The position numbers and the translations under genes are program-made. This document shows, piece after piece, positions 36,243 to 48,453 of a stretch of 64,000 nt of DNA. Each line of letters opens with the position of its first letter. Position 1 is the first letter of the stretch. The stretch comes from Hirundichthys speculiger (Eukaryota > Chordata > Actinopteri > Beloniformes > Exocoetidae): NCBI GenBank assembly GCA_018398805.1, contig JAGFBZ010000865.1:2852001-2916000 (forward strand). Reading direction: 5' to 3'. A model generated the notes under the pieces. That model had not been told where the DNA came from. It saw only the letters and a program-made list of their open reading frames with translations, and made no database searches.

Positions 36243-37560
36243 TGATGTTACACAGAGCCAAACTGTGGAATGTTGGTATGATACAGTGTTTATGAAATCC
36301 AAGCGATAAATCTTCCATTGTCTCTTTCCCTTTCCTAAGATTCCACCCTTCTTTACTGTAATAAATCAACAGTAGTGTACATCTGTTGAAATACTGAAAA
36401 GCAAATGCTGAAAAGATGGGCAGATACATACCTTATGTGAGGAAAGTTAAAATTTGTGACTACCACGTCAAATCCAATCTGTCTAGGTCAAACTGCAGAG
36501 GAGTGATCCTACTTAGCAGAACACTGTTTGGGGAAAGAGGGACTACTTATCTCACTACACACCGGCGCTCTTTTTCCTGTGGAAGGAAATCAGGCCTCCA
36601 CTGGGAGACCTACTGTGTACTTGTTCCACTTCAGCTACTGAGATTCTGTTAGAGCTTGGCTTTCCTTCTTTTTTTCATTCATTCTTTCTTTTGCTTTCCT
36701 GTTTTTCTTGGTATTTGCCCTATGATGGGACTTGTGAATTACTAATTCCAGTATTCTTCAAGCTCAGGTACATTATTTCTCTTCAGTTGATTCCCTTCCT
36801 TCCTTTCTAGCCTATAGTGTTAGTCTAAAGGAAATGGCACAAAGAAAATGACAGCATTTTTCAGTGCTTAACTCATTTAGTCTGAGTACAAACAACAGGG
36901 AAATAAGATTGGACTGACAACATCCTTGAAATGTGCAAAGTAGAATATGAAGCATTGAATAATGATGCACCTTTTTAATGGTTAGTATTGTTATAGTTAT
37001 TTATAGAGCATATAGCATACAGTATAGTTATTCATTTAAAAAACTGTACAGCAATTGATTGTGTTATGTCTTAATAATCCATATTTTGCCAGTATATTCA
37101 TGCATCAAAGACGGTGTGAGAGGTTTTCTTAGCCTTGTACAAATGTGGCATGGGATCACTATCAGGTGGTAATTCATTAAATACAGTTTCAGGAGAAGGG
37201 CCTTGGAACTAACACACATTTGAATGAACTGTAGAATGCTTAACGGACATATTTAGGGTGTACCCCACTTCAAGCTTGATTACAGCTGTGCTCCAACCCT
37301 CCTGCAACCCTGAACAGGATGAAGCAGAAAAATAGATAAAGTAATTGGAATTGTTTTCCTCAGAATCTAAAGATAGATTTATTTTTCCTTTTCCATTTAC
37401 ATCGAGCCTATTTGTTTAGAAAAAAAATACTGACAGAGTAAGCCAACACAATCTCTACTTGAAAAAAAAAAGATTATTTTTTTTAGTGGATTACATTGTA
37501 TCTTTCATAGAAACATTTTTATATTTGGGTATGGGGAGAGTAAAAGCCGTCTTGTCACTA
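36243..37560. other. Unassigned intergenic stretch
   Basis: No exon or bounded repeat recognised. It separates the ART pair from the PRIMPOL promoter. Confidence 0.35.
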
Positions 37561-37730
37561 TGGTAACGGTTACTTACGACTTCCTTGTGTGACCGGAAGT
37601 GGCGCAATTTCCGCTTCGAGAAAGCGCCAAAAAGGAAAACAGATCTGTATGTGAGCAGGAAGTCGTTTTGACAAGAAAACAAGTGATAAGTGATTCGGTG
37701 GACATTTAAGGATAATACAAACCCAACGGT
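37550..37730 (+). promoter_or_regulatory. Probable PRIMPOL promoter and 5' non-coding exon
   Basis: A local GC-rich island contains CCGGAAGTG (ETS-type, 37593-37601) followed by GGCGCAATTTCCGC and GAAAGCGCC, typical of housekeeping and replication-gene promoters. CAACG|GTAACA near 37727 could be the splice donor of a 5' UTR exon joining the acceptor tttttttttcag at 39966. No other gene starts nearby on either strand. Confidence 0.4.
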
Positions 37731-38034
37731 AACACTAACTGCATCTTAAAGTCATAGATTTGATCAGATTAATGTTGATGTTAATGGGAGTTGTCGTACG
37801 GTTTCGGGTGCACCAGTTTTTATTATATGAATATTTTATTCGGTAAGATGAAGAGGAATTCGTAAAGTTCACCCCCTTTGGTGACGAAACAGCACCCAGT
37901 TGTCAACTTTTCAACTATTTCACCTATATAATATAATTTTAACGCACATCACACAACAATTAGTATTTTTTTTCTAATTTTCTTCATACCAAAACCATGC
38001 CACATTTGCTGTGAATAACCTTTTATTGTGTATA

Positions 38035-38100
38035 CAGACACACACACGTATGTATGTATACACACACACACACACACACATATGTATATACATATATGGA
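38035..38100. repeat. CA/TA-rich microsatellite
   Basis: Alternating CA repeats with GTATGTAT interruptions. Confidence 0.85.
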
Positions 38101-38132
38101 TGTATGTGTTTGTGTGTGCGTGCATGTGTATA

Positions 38133-38755
38133 CACTCCACACAAAAAGTTAAGGATATTTGACTTTTGACATTGTATGAAAAATGCATTGGTAATTTGAA
38201 TTTCTTAAATCTCTAATTTAAACAAAAGCTAACAACAGAAAATGTCTAAAGAGTGCTGTTCACAATGAAGTGGTCGTCAGCATGTATGTAGCCAAAGGAC
38301 GTCCCCTTCTGTGCCTTTCTGTGACTCTTCCAGTCACTCTGTTGCATCCTGCTAATAACTCAGACACTATAAGATCAGTGCCAACGTCCCTCTGAGAACA
38401 TCCTGTTTGAAGCCTTGCAATGTCCAGGTACTGTTGATCAATTGTTAGGGTGTCATCTTGGTCTCATGATGTCAAAATGTGGACAGCACGATGAAGAGGA
38501 CAGCTTAAGTACAAATTGTACCAGAACATTTAGTGGTTTGTTCATGGATCAGACACATGTTATAATTTTTGCAGTTACTCACCTTGATAGAGAAAAGCAG
38601 GTTATGTAATAAGTACTGAAACATTGAACAGTTGGACATGTGCATTCAATAGATCAAAGAAGATCAAATTAAGTTCACCTGTAAAGGTTGTAGTGCATTT
38701 TAGGTGCTCTTTGAAATTTCATTCAAAAGCTAAATATCCTTAAATTTTGTGAGTA
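38133..38755. mobile_element. Tc1/mariner-like non-autonomous element
   Basis: Left end ACACAAAAAGTTAAGGATAT and right end ATATCCTTAAATTTTGTGAG are inverted repeats with a TA-rich border. No transposase in the interior. Exact ends uncertain because of the adjacent microsatellite. Confidence 0.6.
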
Positions 38756-38930
38756 TTGTGTGTGTGATTGATTTATCAATCTACATTTATCAATTTACAT
38801 TGATTTAATGATAAATGATCCAATGGTATCAGTAAAAAGTGAAAATATTGATCAAATATCAGTATTTATCAAGTGGTCTTTTTTGTTTTGTAAAAGGAAC
38901 AGTCATTTTTTTTCATTTCACCATCTAGTT

Positions 38931-39153
38931 CAGGGTGTCCAGCTCCAGTCCTCAAGGGCCGCTGTTGTGCAAGTCTTAGGGGTTCCTCTGCTTCAGCACA
39001 CCTGATTCAAATGAATGAGTTGTTACTAGACTTGTGCAGATCTGGATGACAAGCTGATGGTGATCCATTCATTTGAATCAGGTGTGGTGTGTCAGGGAAA
39101 CATCAAAGACACGCAGGAGAACAGCCCTCAAGGACTGGAGTTGAAGACCCCTG
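38931..39153. mobile_element. hAT-type MITE (223 bp)
   Basis: Ends CAGGGTGTCCAGCTCCAGTC and GACTGGAGTTGAAGACCCCTG are inverted repeats. The flanks atctagtt and gtctaggt are an imperfect 8-bp duplication (6 of 8). The interior contains the paired CACCTGATTCAAATGAATGA / ATTCATTTGAATCAGGTGTG palindromic arms. Confidence 0.8.
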
Positions 39154-39303
39154 GTCTAGGTGAACCCAAAAATAAAAAGGTGAAATCAACTAATTTTGTT
39201 CAATCAGCTTGTAATATAGACTTATGTTGATTGTTAGCCCTTGTGTTGACCTGTAAGATTTCTGTAAATACGGTAGAGCTGTTTGTAGTGCTGATGAGTT
39301 GTA

Positions 39304-39932
39304 GTGTATCCCTTGCGGTTTAAGTTCCGTGGTTTTAGTTATTCGCAGATTTTTCAGAAATATATAATATTATTTAAAAAAAAAATTTTAAATCGCGGAA
39401 ACATCACAGGATGTTGTGCGCGTTCTCTCACAGTGAAAAAATGCTGTGAGCCAGCCTGGCCCCTTTAAAAACGTAGCCTTATGGGTAATGGTGTGACCTT
39501 ATGGGTAATGGAGTGTGTGTGTCGTGGGACGATAGAAGAAAACGGGGTTAGATGAAAAGTGGAGTGAGCATAAACAGCAGCCCAGCGTGTATAGATTTAC
39601 ATTCTCTGTTAACCGACAGGAGCCGAACAATACAACCTGTGTGATGTTACAAGTTCCTGCAGTGCCAGAATAAAATGCTCGTTCCATGCAGAAATAAAAC
39701 AGACTTTTTGTTTTGTTGTTGTAAGTGAGGGACCAGAGGCTGTAAACAAAACAGAAAGATCACAGTTGAGCCTTTGTCTTGTTTCGCTGCAGTCCCTCAC
39801 TACTTTTTTGGGTTTTTAAACATATTTTAAACGCATTATTGAGGCTCGGGGGGCTCCGGCTCCAGTTCTCGGATTTTGATTTACGCGGGGCGGCGCCGGT
39901 CCCCATTATCTGCGAAAAATAAGGGATCACTG
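39304..39932. mobile_element. Tigger/pogo-like non-autonomous element
   Basis: Left TA|GTGTATCCCTTGCGG...TATTCGCAGATTTTT and right TTATCTGCGAAAAATAAGGGATCACTG|TA are decayed inverted repeats of the GTGATCCCT type common in vertebrate genomes. No transposase is visible. Family assignment is from remembered pattern. Confidence 0.5.
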
Positions 39933-39974
39933 TACTCTAACATTAGTATACCTTTTTTTTTTTCAGGCTAAAGG

Positions 39975-40024
39975 ATGACAAGATAATGGAATTTTGTCCT
40001 GCTCCAGTCCTTCGGGCTCAGTAA
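39975..40024 (+). promoter_or_regulatory. Two overlapping upstream ORFs in the PRIMPOL 5' UTR
   Basis: After the acceptor at 39966, ATG 39975 opens a 3-codon frame (stop TAA 39984-39986). ATG 39986 overlaps it by one base (TAATG) and opens a 12-codon frame ending TAA at 40022-40024. Both end before the main ATG at 40060. Such short upstream frames usually lower translation of the main frame. Confidence 0.55.
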
Positions 40025-40059
40025 AAGGTTTCCTATAAGTGGATAAAAAGCAGTTGACA

Positions 40060-43000
40060 ATGAGCAAGTGGGGCGACAGAGTGAAGAAGATTGAGCAACT
40101 TGCTCAGTCGTTCCAGCTGCGTCCTCTGACGACACGCTACAAACCTCGACTGTGGCCCTGCGAGCCCTCGTCTGTCTGGAAACTCTTCCCTCGACAAAGA
40201 ATGGCCATCAGCTTTGCTCAGAGCTGCAAAGAGGTGCACAGTCACGACATGACCTCAGATCTAGACTTTGCATCCTGTTTGTGAACAGAAAAGTGCTTAC
40301 ATTTTTGCTTTGGATTTTTATAGGGCATACATGTGTTTGCACTTGAAAAAGAGAAGGCGTCACAGGGTCAACGGATCTATCTGGTCACCAGCTACAGTGA
40401 GCTGTGGCATTACTACAAGTAAATATCAGCTCTACATTAAAAAAAAAAAAAAAAAACTGAAGCTTCATTTGTGGTTTGGAAAATTGTGATCCTTTGCATC
40501 AGTGGTTTAGCATTTCATTTTCATTTGTCCAGGACTTACCCTCAGTCCTTGATGCACTGTTACGAGGTGATACCAGAGGGTGCTGTCTGCAAGCTTTACT
40601 TTGACTTGGAGTTCCACAAGCCTTCAAATGAAGGGGTTGATGGGAAATCGTTGGTATTTTTGCTTATCCAGGTAATGAACATTTCTGTCCTGATTCCCAA
40701 AGTAACATGTTACTCTGTTCATCGTATTTTCAGTGGGAAACTTTGCTTCACATACTTTATAATAGTACTAGACAACTGAATATACCGAAGTTTGAATACA
40801 TTCAAGAAATGCTTCCAGAAAAATGTACATTCTTTGATCATTTTAGTTAGTGTCAAAGCTTAATTTAAAGTGGTTATTTGATGTTGATTCTGGATATTGA
40901 AAACTAACATGACTCAACATCTGGATGCATTGTTTATCAAATACCTGATTTTCTTATCGGATACGAAGATTCATGATTTCAAGTGTATTTACAATGTCTG
41001 TTCGTGTGTTTGACAGTATGTCTGTGACAAGTTGATGGACATTTATGGGGTTGAATGCTCTGCAAAAGATGTCCTCAATCTTGACTCCAGCACAGAGGAG
41101 AAGTTCAGTCGGCATCTTATCTTCGTCCTCCAAAATGCTGCTTTCAAAGACAACATACATGTTGGTACGTTCACTGTCACGTGGGGGCAACAAAATGTTC
41201 AGCTTATTGTTCTCTAATGTAAATTATTCATGGGCTGATTTTTTTCTTACTTTTTAGGAATGTTTGTCCATGCCATTCTTCAACCTATACTGAACAAAGG
41301 CAAAAAAGGAAGTGGAAAAGGGCTGAACTCCCTCACGGAAACTGATGAAACTTGGTCTGTTTTAATGGACTTGTGAAAGTAGATGTTTTGTTTTTTTTCT
41401 CCCCTTACATCATCACTTTGTGTAACTTTTCTTTTAATGTACTGACAGTAGAACATGTGTTGTTCCTAAAAGGAAGCCAGCAAAAGCAGACGGGACATCC
41501 ACAAGTCCACATATTAAGAGGCGTAAACAGGAGAACGACCTCGACTTCCTGCTGATAAAAAACAAGGATGGTCAGGACACTCTCTTTGTTGACCTTGGTA
41601 AGACAAACCACTGTTATATTTGGTCTCTTTTTTTGAAAATCATTACATACTTGAAGTTATAGGGGTAACATTTTTTGAAGTTGGTCCTAAAATAATGTTA
41701 TATGGACATTGAAGCAGATTTTGTCATTCCTTAAAAAAAAAAAAAGAAAAATTCTGAATGTGACAAAAACACTGATTATTGAAACAATTTTCTATTGTTA
41801 TTTTTAATCATTGCTTTTTAAGAGATAAAGTTAAAACAAATTAAGGAAATACCTCATGTTATTTTATTTCCTAATTTTCCTCTCACCTCCCCTTCCCCCT
41901 TTTTGCTTTTAACAAAAAAAAGTGCTGGGAAATTTTTTGATAGTATTTTGTCTGTGTTTTTTAGTCGGAAAAAAAAAATGAGTAATTGCTCCAACACTCC
42001 TATTTCCAACATACAGTCATAGAAAAAAGAAAGTAAAGGCAGAGGCAATTTATCTGGAGCTTTAGATGACATACACTCCCTACACTGGAATAAACCTGTG
42101 AATATCAGAGTGACAGTTGAGAAGCTGATTATATCAGACTGAATCCATGGTGAAACAATTAGCAGATCAGTGGTTGCTTTTAATCACAGATCCATCATTA
42201 GATATTTTTTATTAATGTCATAAGTAAGAACTATTTGGCAGAGGTTTGGCTCATACAGAAGCTGCAGCTGTACATGGACAGTTTTCTTACTCACTTCTAC
42301 TCCTGGGAAGATTTGCATTTTTACATTTTCCTCCAAATTCTTTGGAAATTGCCTCATAGGCCTTCTCAGACTTATGCACAGCAACACTTGCTTTTTTTTA
42401 AGATCAAGCATTATTTTAAATATTGCCTAATGTGTAAATCAGAAAATGCAGGTCCTGTTCTGCAGGCGCCAATGATTTCTTGACGAACAAATAAATACAA
42501 GCCTCCATCTCAGAAATCATTCTCAGATCAATGACAGTCCCTGTAGTCAAACCTAAAGTTAAATGTTGGTTTAGAAAAGTGACAAAAAAGCTCAAAGTTC
42601 ATTTCTTGAGAAGTTGATCAGTTTGAGAAATGGAGGCATAAAGTATTAACTTCATGTGGACATACAGTCATGGAAAAAATTTATTAGACCACCCTTTTTT
42701 TCTTCAGTTTCTTGTTCCTTTTAATGCCTGGTACAACTAAAGGAACATTTGTTTGGACAAACATAACGATAACCACAAAGATTGCTCATAAGAGTTTTAT
42801 TTAAGAGCTGATATCTTACCATTTTCCATGGTTTTCTTGATTATAACCTAAATCACTTAAGTTTTTACATCAATAGCTATGGCGTTGTACTGCCAAAAAC
42901 ACTGCTTTTATGCATTCAGTGTTTTCTTTTCTGTCTGTTTTAGTCACATGATGACGTTTAGTGGTACCAGGTATTAAAATGAACAAGAAAATGAAGAAAA

Positions 43001-45099
43001 AATGGTGGTCTAATAATTTTTTCCATGACTGTAGATTTAGTTCATATTTCACCTACGCTTTTTCACAATCCTCACTCGTACATATCTGTGGATTTTGATT
43101 TTTATAATTTACACAAACAGGGGTCTACACCAAGAACAGAAATTTCCGACTGTACAAGTCCTCAAAAATGGGGAAAAATGCTGCGTTCACCGTGGCAGAA
43201 GACAACGAGTTCATTGCCAAACCAGAGAAGGGAATTTCTTCTGAACAAAGTGTCTTCCTGGCCTCCTTAGTGTGTAATGTCAGGTACATTATGCAGCTTT
43301 TGTTTCACTTTTTTTTGTATTGGAAAGATCCTTTTCAAATGTCAGGTCTTAAACCATGCGTGTCTTTAGCTTCACAGGTCAGAAAATACTGATGTGGGAC
43401 GTCCCAGAAATAAATGAGCCCAAGACCTCAGCATCTTCTTGTCAGCAGGAATCAGCATCACATCAAGGTAATGCTGAACAAAGAGCAGTGCTTTTCTTTG
43501 GCCATCTCTTTCTGAACATGTGATGCATTGGTTTGCAGTCTGCTTATCTTTTGATATGTGCTGCTACACACGCTGCAGAGAGTCTTGTCATTATTAGGGT
43601 TTTGCTGTTCTGGTTTATGATGGCACCATATGAAAAATGTTCTAGAGTATTTATTTTATTTTCCATTGTTGTTCTGTGTACTTAAGTTTGAGTACATTGA
43701 AGATATTATCTTTTAATTAATGTTAATTTAATTAATTAATAAACCCTTTTGTGGTACATTACTGACAGGCATGTTTTCCGGCTGCCAATCATCCCCCTAC
43801 AAAGAAGTAGACAGCTTTGTGCTAACCGTGGTTACAAAGGATGAGATTCAAGGAAGTAAGTGTTGAAGGTTTTGGGACAACTTGATGAATACATTTTCGT
43901 CGAGAAAAGTGACTGCAGAGGAGTGACTTTATCAATAAATGTTTGTTTTAAAGCCATCAATCTTTCACAAGGAAATATGTCAAAAACAACGAAAACGGTG
44001 ATTAAAAAAACTTCAAAATGACCATACGGCAATTTTGCCCCATGGAAAGCCATTAAAATTGATGAAAAAAAAAAATCTTACATAAATGATTTGTTTTAGA
44101 TAATATTCCACTGTTTTATGCACAGTTGTGAGACAGCTACTCCTGATTACAACAGCGAGATTTGCACATTCAGGTTTTGTTGTTTCCCTTTAAACTATGT
44201 CGTGTATCTGTGTTAGAGTACAAGCGTTTTTATTTGCATATTGTGTGTGTGATCAAGTCAACCAGTCAATCACAGTGTTAGGCAACTTGTATTAATTTAC
44301 CTGACCTTGACAATATCATATACACTCGACAGACATAAGAAGATGGAACTACTTTGCTGCAGAGCAACTTCTTGTCTATGACATTGCCAAATACCGCTGG
44401 TGTGAAAATGTGGGAAGGTTTCATAAAAGCAACAACATCATGTATGTACTGTTTGTTTCATGTTCTGAAAGCCATTTGTGGGTCTTCGTTGTTTCTGACT
44501 CACTGTCATCCTCCTGCAGGATTGTTGTGGATTTTAAAGAGGAGGTCTGGTATCAGAAGTGTCATGATCCAAACTGCAGGAACTTCAGGTCCTCAAGTAT
44601 GTTATGGCGCTAAATTACTCGTAATTAAAATAATTTAAAGAAAAATGATGTGTATGAGGTTAAGAAATCACAGACTGATTGTAATACAAACTGCCTACGA
44701 TTAACATTTCATTGTTTCAGGTTATCCACTGCCACAAGAGATCTGCATGAGCTACATCTTGAAACTGGTTAGTCTATTTTGATTGATTTCCTAAATGACT
44801 TAGTAATGCCAGGAAATCCTGAAATACAATCTGATGAAGATAGTGTGCTCTTTTTAACGGGCCGTGTCTCTGTTCACTGACAGGATGAGGAGGATCAGGC
44901 ATACTTGATGGATGACGCTGGCAACTTTGAACCCAGTCAGACAGTAAACCAAGGCCCACAGCGCAGGGAGGAGGATGTGTGGGGAGATGAACAAGATGAT
45001 CAGGACTATTTAGAGGGTCTGGATGACTTTGAAGACAACAGTGGCGAGATTTCAGACGAGCTTCTGCTCACATGTGTGGCAGACTTGGATTCACAGTAG
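40060..45099 (+). CDS. primpol: PRIMPOL, primase and DNA-directed polymerase, 13 coding exons, intact
   Basis: Archaeo-eukaryotic primase-superfamily enzyme that reprimes stalled forks in nucleus and mitochondria. Exons: 40060-40233, 40324-40418, 40533-40671, 41017-41164, 41258-41354, 41449-41597, 43121-43283, 43370-43467, 43769-43855, 44333-44441, 44520-44596, 44721-44767, 44884-45099. All junctions GT/AG and in phase; 532 residues (human 560). Motif I LYFDLEF (metal-binding DxE), motif II KFSRHLIF (SxH), motif III LFVDLGVYTKNRNFRLYKSS. Zinc knuckle: YRWCEN, GRFHKSNN and QKCHDPNC supply Cys-His-Cys-Cys. The acidic tail holds DYLEGLDDFED and GEISDELLL, matching the two RPA-binding motifs. The linker in exons 5-6 is short and Lys-rich (KPAKADG...HIKRRKQ). 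MSKWGDRVKK is the chosen start; no upstream ATG is in frame. The least damaged gene in the window. Confidence 0.96.
42665..43031. mobile_element. Tc1/mariner-type MITE, copy B, in primpol intron 6
   Basis: 367 bp bounded by TA (42663-42664, 43032-43033) with ends CAGTCATGGAAAAAATTTAT and ATAATTTTTTCCATGACTG. Same family as 26779-27118, opposite orientation. No coding capacity. Confidence 0.9.
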
Positions 45100-45450
45100 A
45101 CAATGAGGTTTGTGTTATTTCGCTGTGTGGCGTCAAAGATACTGATAACACTTTTTGGCATTTCAGTTGCATTTTAGTATCGAAAGGAGGTTCACGAAAC
45201 TAAAGTGCTAATGCACATGTAAAGATTTTTAGATGCATTTTCCCACGGTTAAACCTGCTGGGGTGGGGGAGAGTTGAAGCATGAAAACAATTCAGACAGG
45301 TGACTCGAACATAACAGGCTCATGGTGGTCACTGAATTTAATCTAATGCTGTCATGTTAGTACAGACCAAAATCTCTGAACAAAGGAGGTTCTATCTGTT
45401 GCTAGCAAGCTGTACCTAATAAAGTGGTCAGTGCTAGGAATTCTTTATAA
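45100..45450 (+). other. primpol 3' UTR and flank
   Basis: A candidate polyadenylation signal AATAAA lies at about 45418 (tacctaataaagtggtcagt). That short block resembles the end of a teleost repeat, so the signal may be transposon-derived. Confidence 0.4.
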
Positions 45451-45859
45451 CAGTGGTTCTCAAACTTCAAATACTGCGTACCACCTGAGAAAATGTTCAG
45501 CTCTCTGAGTACCATCATGATGACCAATTTTAAAATATACCCATTTATGCCTTCTCAATTAGCTTTAAACACCCAGGAGAGATGTTTATTCCTTATTGCG
45601 GTTATTTATTGTTACCTTATTTATTGTTACTTTACTGAATCAGACATTTACAACTGTTGCACTGCAACTGAATATGCAACAAATTTGTTTTAAAGACACA
45701 GTTTTCATTATCTCAAGCTGCACATTCGTTTGAAACATATTTATAATGCATTGTATGTTTCTGAAGTGAAAATGTGGAAAGTTATGACATTTCCCGCGTA
45801 CCGCCAAGGAGCGCTCACGTACCACTGGTGGTACACGTAACACAGTTTGCGCACCACTG
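45451..45859. mobile_element. hAT-type MITE (409 bp)
   Basis: Ends CAGTGGTTCTCAAACTT and AGTTTGCGCACCACTG are imperfect inverted repeats. The flanks ctttataa (45443-45450) and ctttatag (45860-45867) are an 8-bp duplication with one change. Interior GTACCACC / GGTGGTACAC motifs pair near the ends. Confidence 0.85.
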
Positions 45860-48453
45860 CTTTATAGGATTTAAAGTAATTAATGATACTGTTTGCTACA
45901 TCATGCAGGCTACCTGAAATCTTAAAGTCTTTGATAACTCCTATGGGTTTGTGGTAAGGGCAAGAAAATCGGAAACTGTGTGGGAGACAGGGTCATTTTT
46001 CTCACAGCTATTGTTTCCTTTCTAGGCTGTGCTTGGCAAGTCTAAGGTTGTAAATGACAGTCTCATAAGAAAGGAGGGGGAAGGGAGCATCGTAAACTAT
46101 TTGGTGTGAAGTAAGGACATGGCCCAATGGGTGATGTACAAATAAGATAATGTATGTAAGCTATATAACGGTGCAGAAAAAGGGTAACACTCTAACAAAA
46201 AAATCACTGGATTCTACCTAACAATCTATTTAGAGCTTTAATATTCTTTCTCTTTGCAAATGCAGCTTCATTCTAACTACTGCAGCCTCTTCAGTTAATA
46301 TAAGGATGTCATTGTTCAGACGTCTCCAAAAGTTGCATTAGAGGATTGATTGCCTCAAGAGAGACAGCATAACATGGGATAATTTCTTCACCTCCTACAC
46401 TCTTGGTTGGGAGCTGCTCCAAAAAGAATAGACCATGGTGGGGACAGTCAGAAGAAAGCTGTCCTTCCACCTTACTTGCTACCCAGGACAGGAATTGTTT
46501 TTACTCCAGATTTTCCCTCACCAGTACTCACACTCTTGTGTCCTACTTTACATAGAAAAGGAAAAATGTGCTCCTGATGACAACTCTGCACAGGGAAGCA
46601 GCTGTGAGCCCTAATTTCCTTTATACACAAATAAAACGCAACAGGTGTTTCTTGTGATTATATAAAAATTTCCAGTGGTTCAATTCAAATGTCTTTGGTA
46701 ACTTTGACCCAAAGTAGTAAGTGGTAAACAGTATTTTATGTTTCATCCAATTATTTCTTACAGTTTATAGTTTTTAGAACTTGAATTCAAGATGTATGAA
46801 CCCAGATTAATGAGATATAACATCCATAAATAAGTTTTGAAGTTCAAAACTTGTTGTCATGCTCACGAGAACTTAAGTTGATAAACAAATGTAACACAAC
46901 AAGTGGTGACAATATATGTATCACTACAAATTTCATGAGTCTTAACGAAACCATTTTTGACCAAAAAAAAAAAATTGTTTAACATGAAATGAAGACAGCG
47001 CAAGAGCTAAGTTAGCTCAAAAACAGAGTTTTACTCATTTCGGGTTAACATACTCAAGAGTTTGCACAAAACCTGTTTTCTGAAGTGCTTTGTGCAGTGC
47101 AGTTGTTGGGGCTGGAGGGATCACCTCAAACTTATGTAATACAGTTCATGTTAGTGTCAATGATTGCAGTAGTGTGGTTACCTTATTTAGTACAAAAGAA
47201 ATATTAAATATGTCAAAATGATTTTTTTTTAAAGTGCTTTTTGTAAATAAATGTGTTAAATGCATTTTTCAACAGACAGATGAAAGAATAATGCTCTTTG
47301 AACTAAATTAAACCTAATAATTGAATGATTGAGGCGGCTCACTCTTAATAGATCCATACACATGCTGTCAATATGCAAAACTGGCCATTAATAGAGGACA
47401 AACCTATAACAGTTTTGAAATAAAGTATTTATTTATTTCATTTGACAAATATAGATCCTATGTTTTCTATTACAACTGCACATTTTCCCCTTTTCATACT
47501 AGCAGAATCATAAAAACAGTATGGCTTTTAACGTCAAGGTTTCCTGACATGATTACATGTGCAGAACGGACATTTAGTCACAATTAATTTTTTTTCCCCT
47601 TTCTTTTTGAACACATGCAGAGGAAATGAGGACTGTGATTTTATGGGCCATCACTGAAGCACATGGAATTCATTAAAAAACGACCTAACTTCCTGATATC
47701 AATTATACCATTGTTCTCTTTCCTTTCAGTACTTTTACAATGTACAAATTACAGTTATGGAACTTTGTCCCACACCCTGTGGCACTGAAAATGAGTCTGC
47801 ATGTACAGTATAGTAACAATATTTTACATGCGCTATCAGACACAACAAACAAAAGGCACATGAATCCCATAGGCTGGTAACTCAAATCTGCCCTAAAACA
47901 GATGAATGAAGTCCACGGTTTAGCCTGCAGCATTGAGACACATGGGAATGCAGGAGATTACAGAGCACTCTAAATACAAATATCCTCTTCCAGCACATAC
48001 ACTATTTACAAGTTTGATGATCACCTTACACGTCAATTTAAATAGATTACCAAAACATTAAATAGCTTGGTATATAAATAGTTTATATTTGTCACTGTAA
48101 AAGTATTTTATTTTTACTTTGCTCCCATGAATATAAAAAAACTGGCAGGAGCAGCTTCGCTTCTTTGATCACAAAGAATTGGACATAGTGGCAGAAAAGG
48201 CGAGAGGAATTCACATTTCACCTCTGTGATTTTAAACCCCTACTCAAAGATGGACAACATGTTCTGGAATATTCTTCACTGATTGTTATCAAAATGAAGA
48301 TAAATACTTTAGACTTAGAATTCATTTTCTAATTACTTTTTAAAGCAACACCTACAACATTATTTAAACTGTAACTGGCAGAAAATACGTGGAGACCTCT
48401 GAGTAAATGTTTTGGTTGGCGGTGTGACCCCTGGAGAACTCCTCAGCTGCAGC
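45860..48453. other. Spacer between PRIMPOL and ACSL1, including the presumed ACSL1 3' UTR
   Basis: I looked for CENPU exons, expected here from mammalian gene order, and found none. Conserved-looking but non-coding sequence at 47700-48453 is probably the ACSL1 3' UTR on the minus strand; several TTTATT blocks could be its polyadenylation signal, none decisive. Confidence 0.4.

Noticed and set aside
36416..36652. Exon of an unknown gene upstream of the ART pair
   Set aside because: Short frame without supporting splice structure or motif.
37000..37600. CASP3 head to head with PRIMPOL, as in mammals
   Set aside because: No caspase motif (such as QACRG) on the minus strand in this region.
45860..48453. 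CENPU exons
   Set aside because: No conserved coding block or phase-consistent exon set seen.
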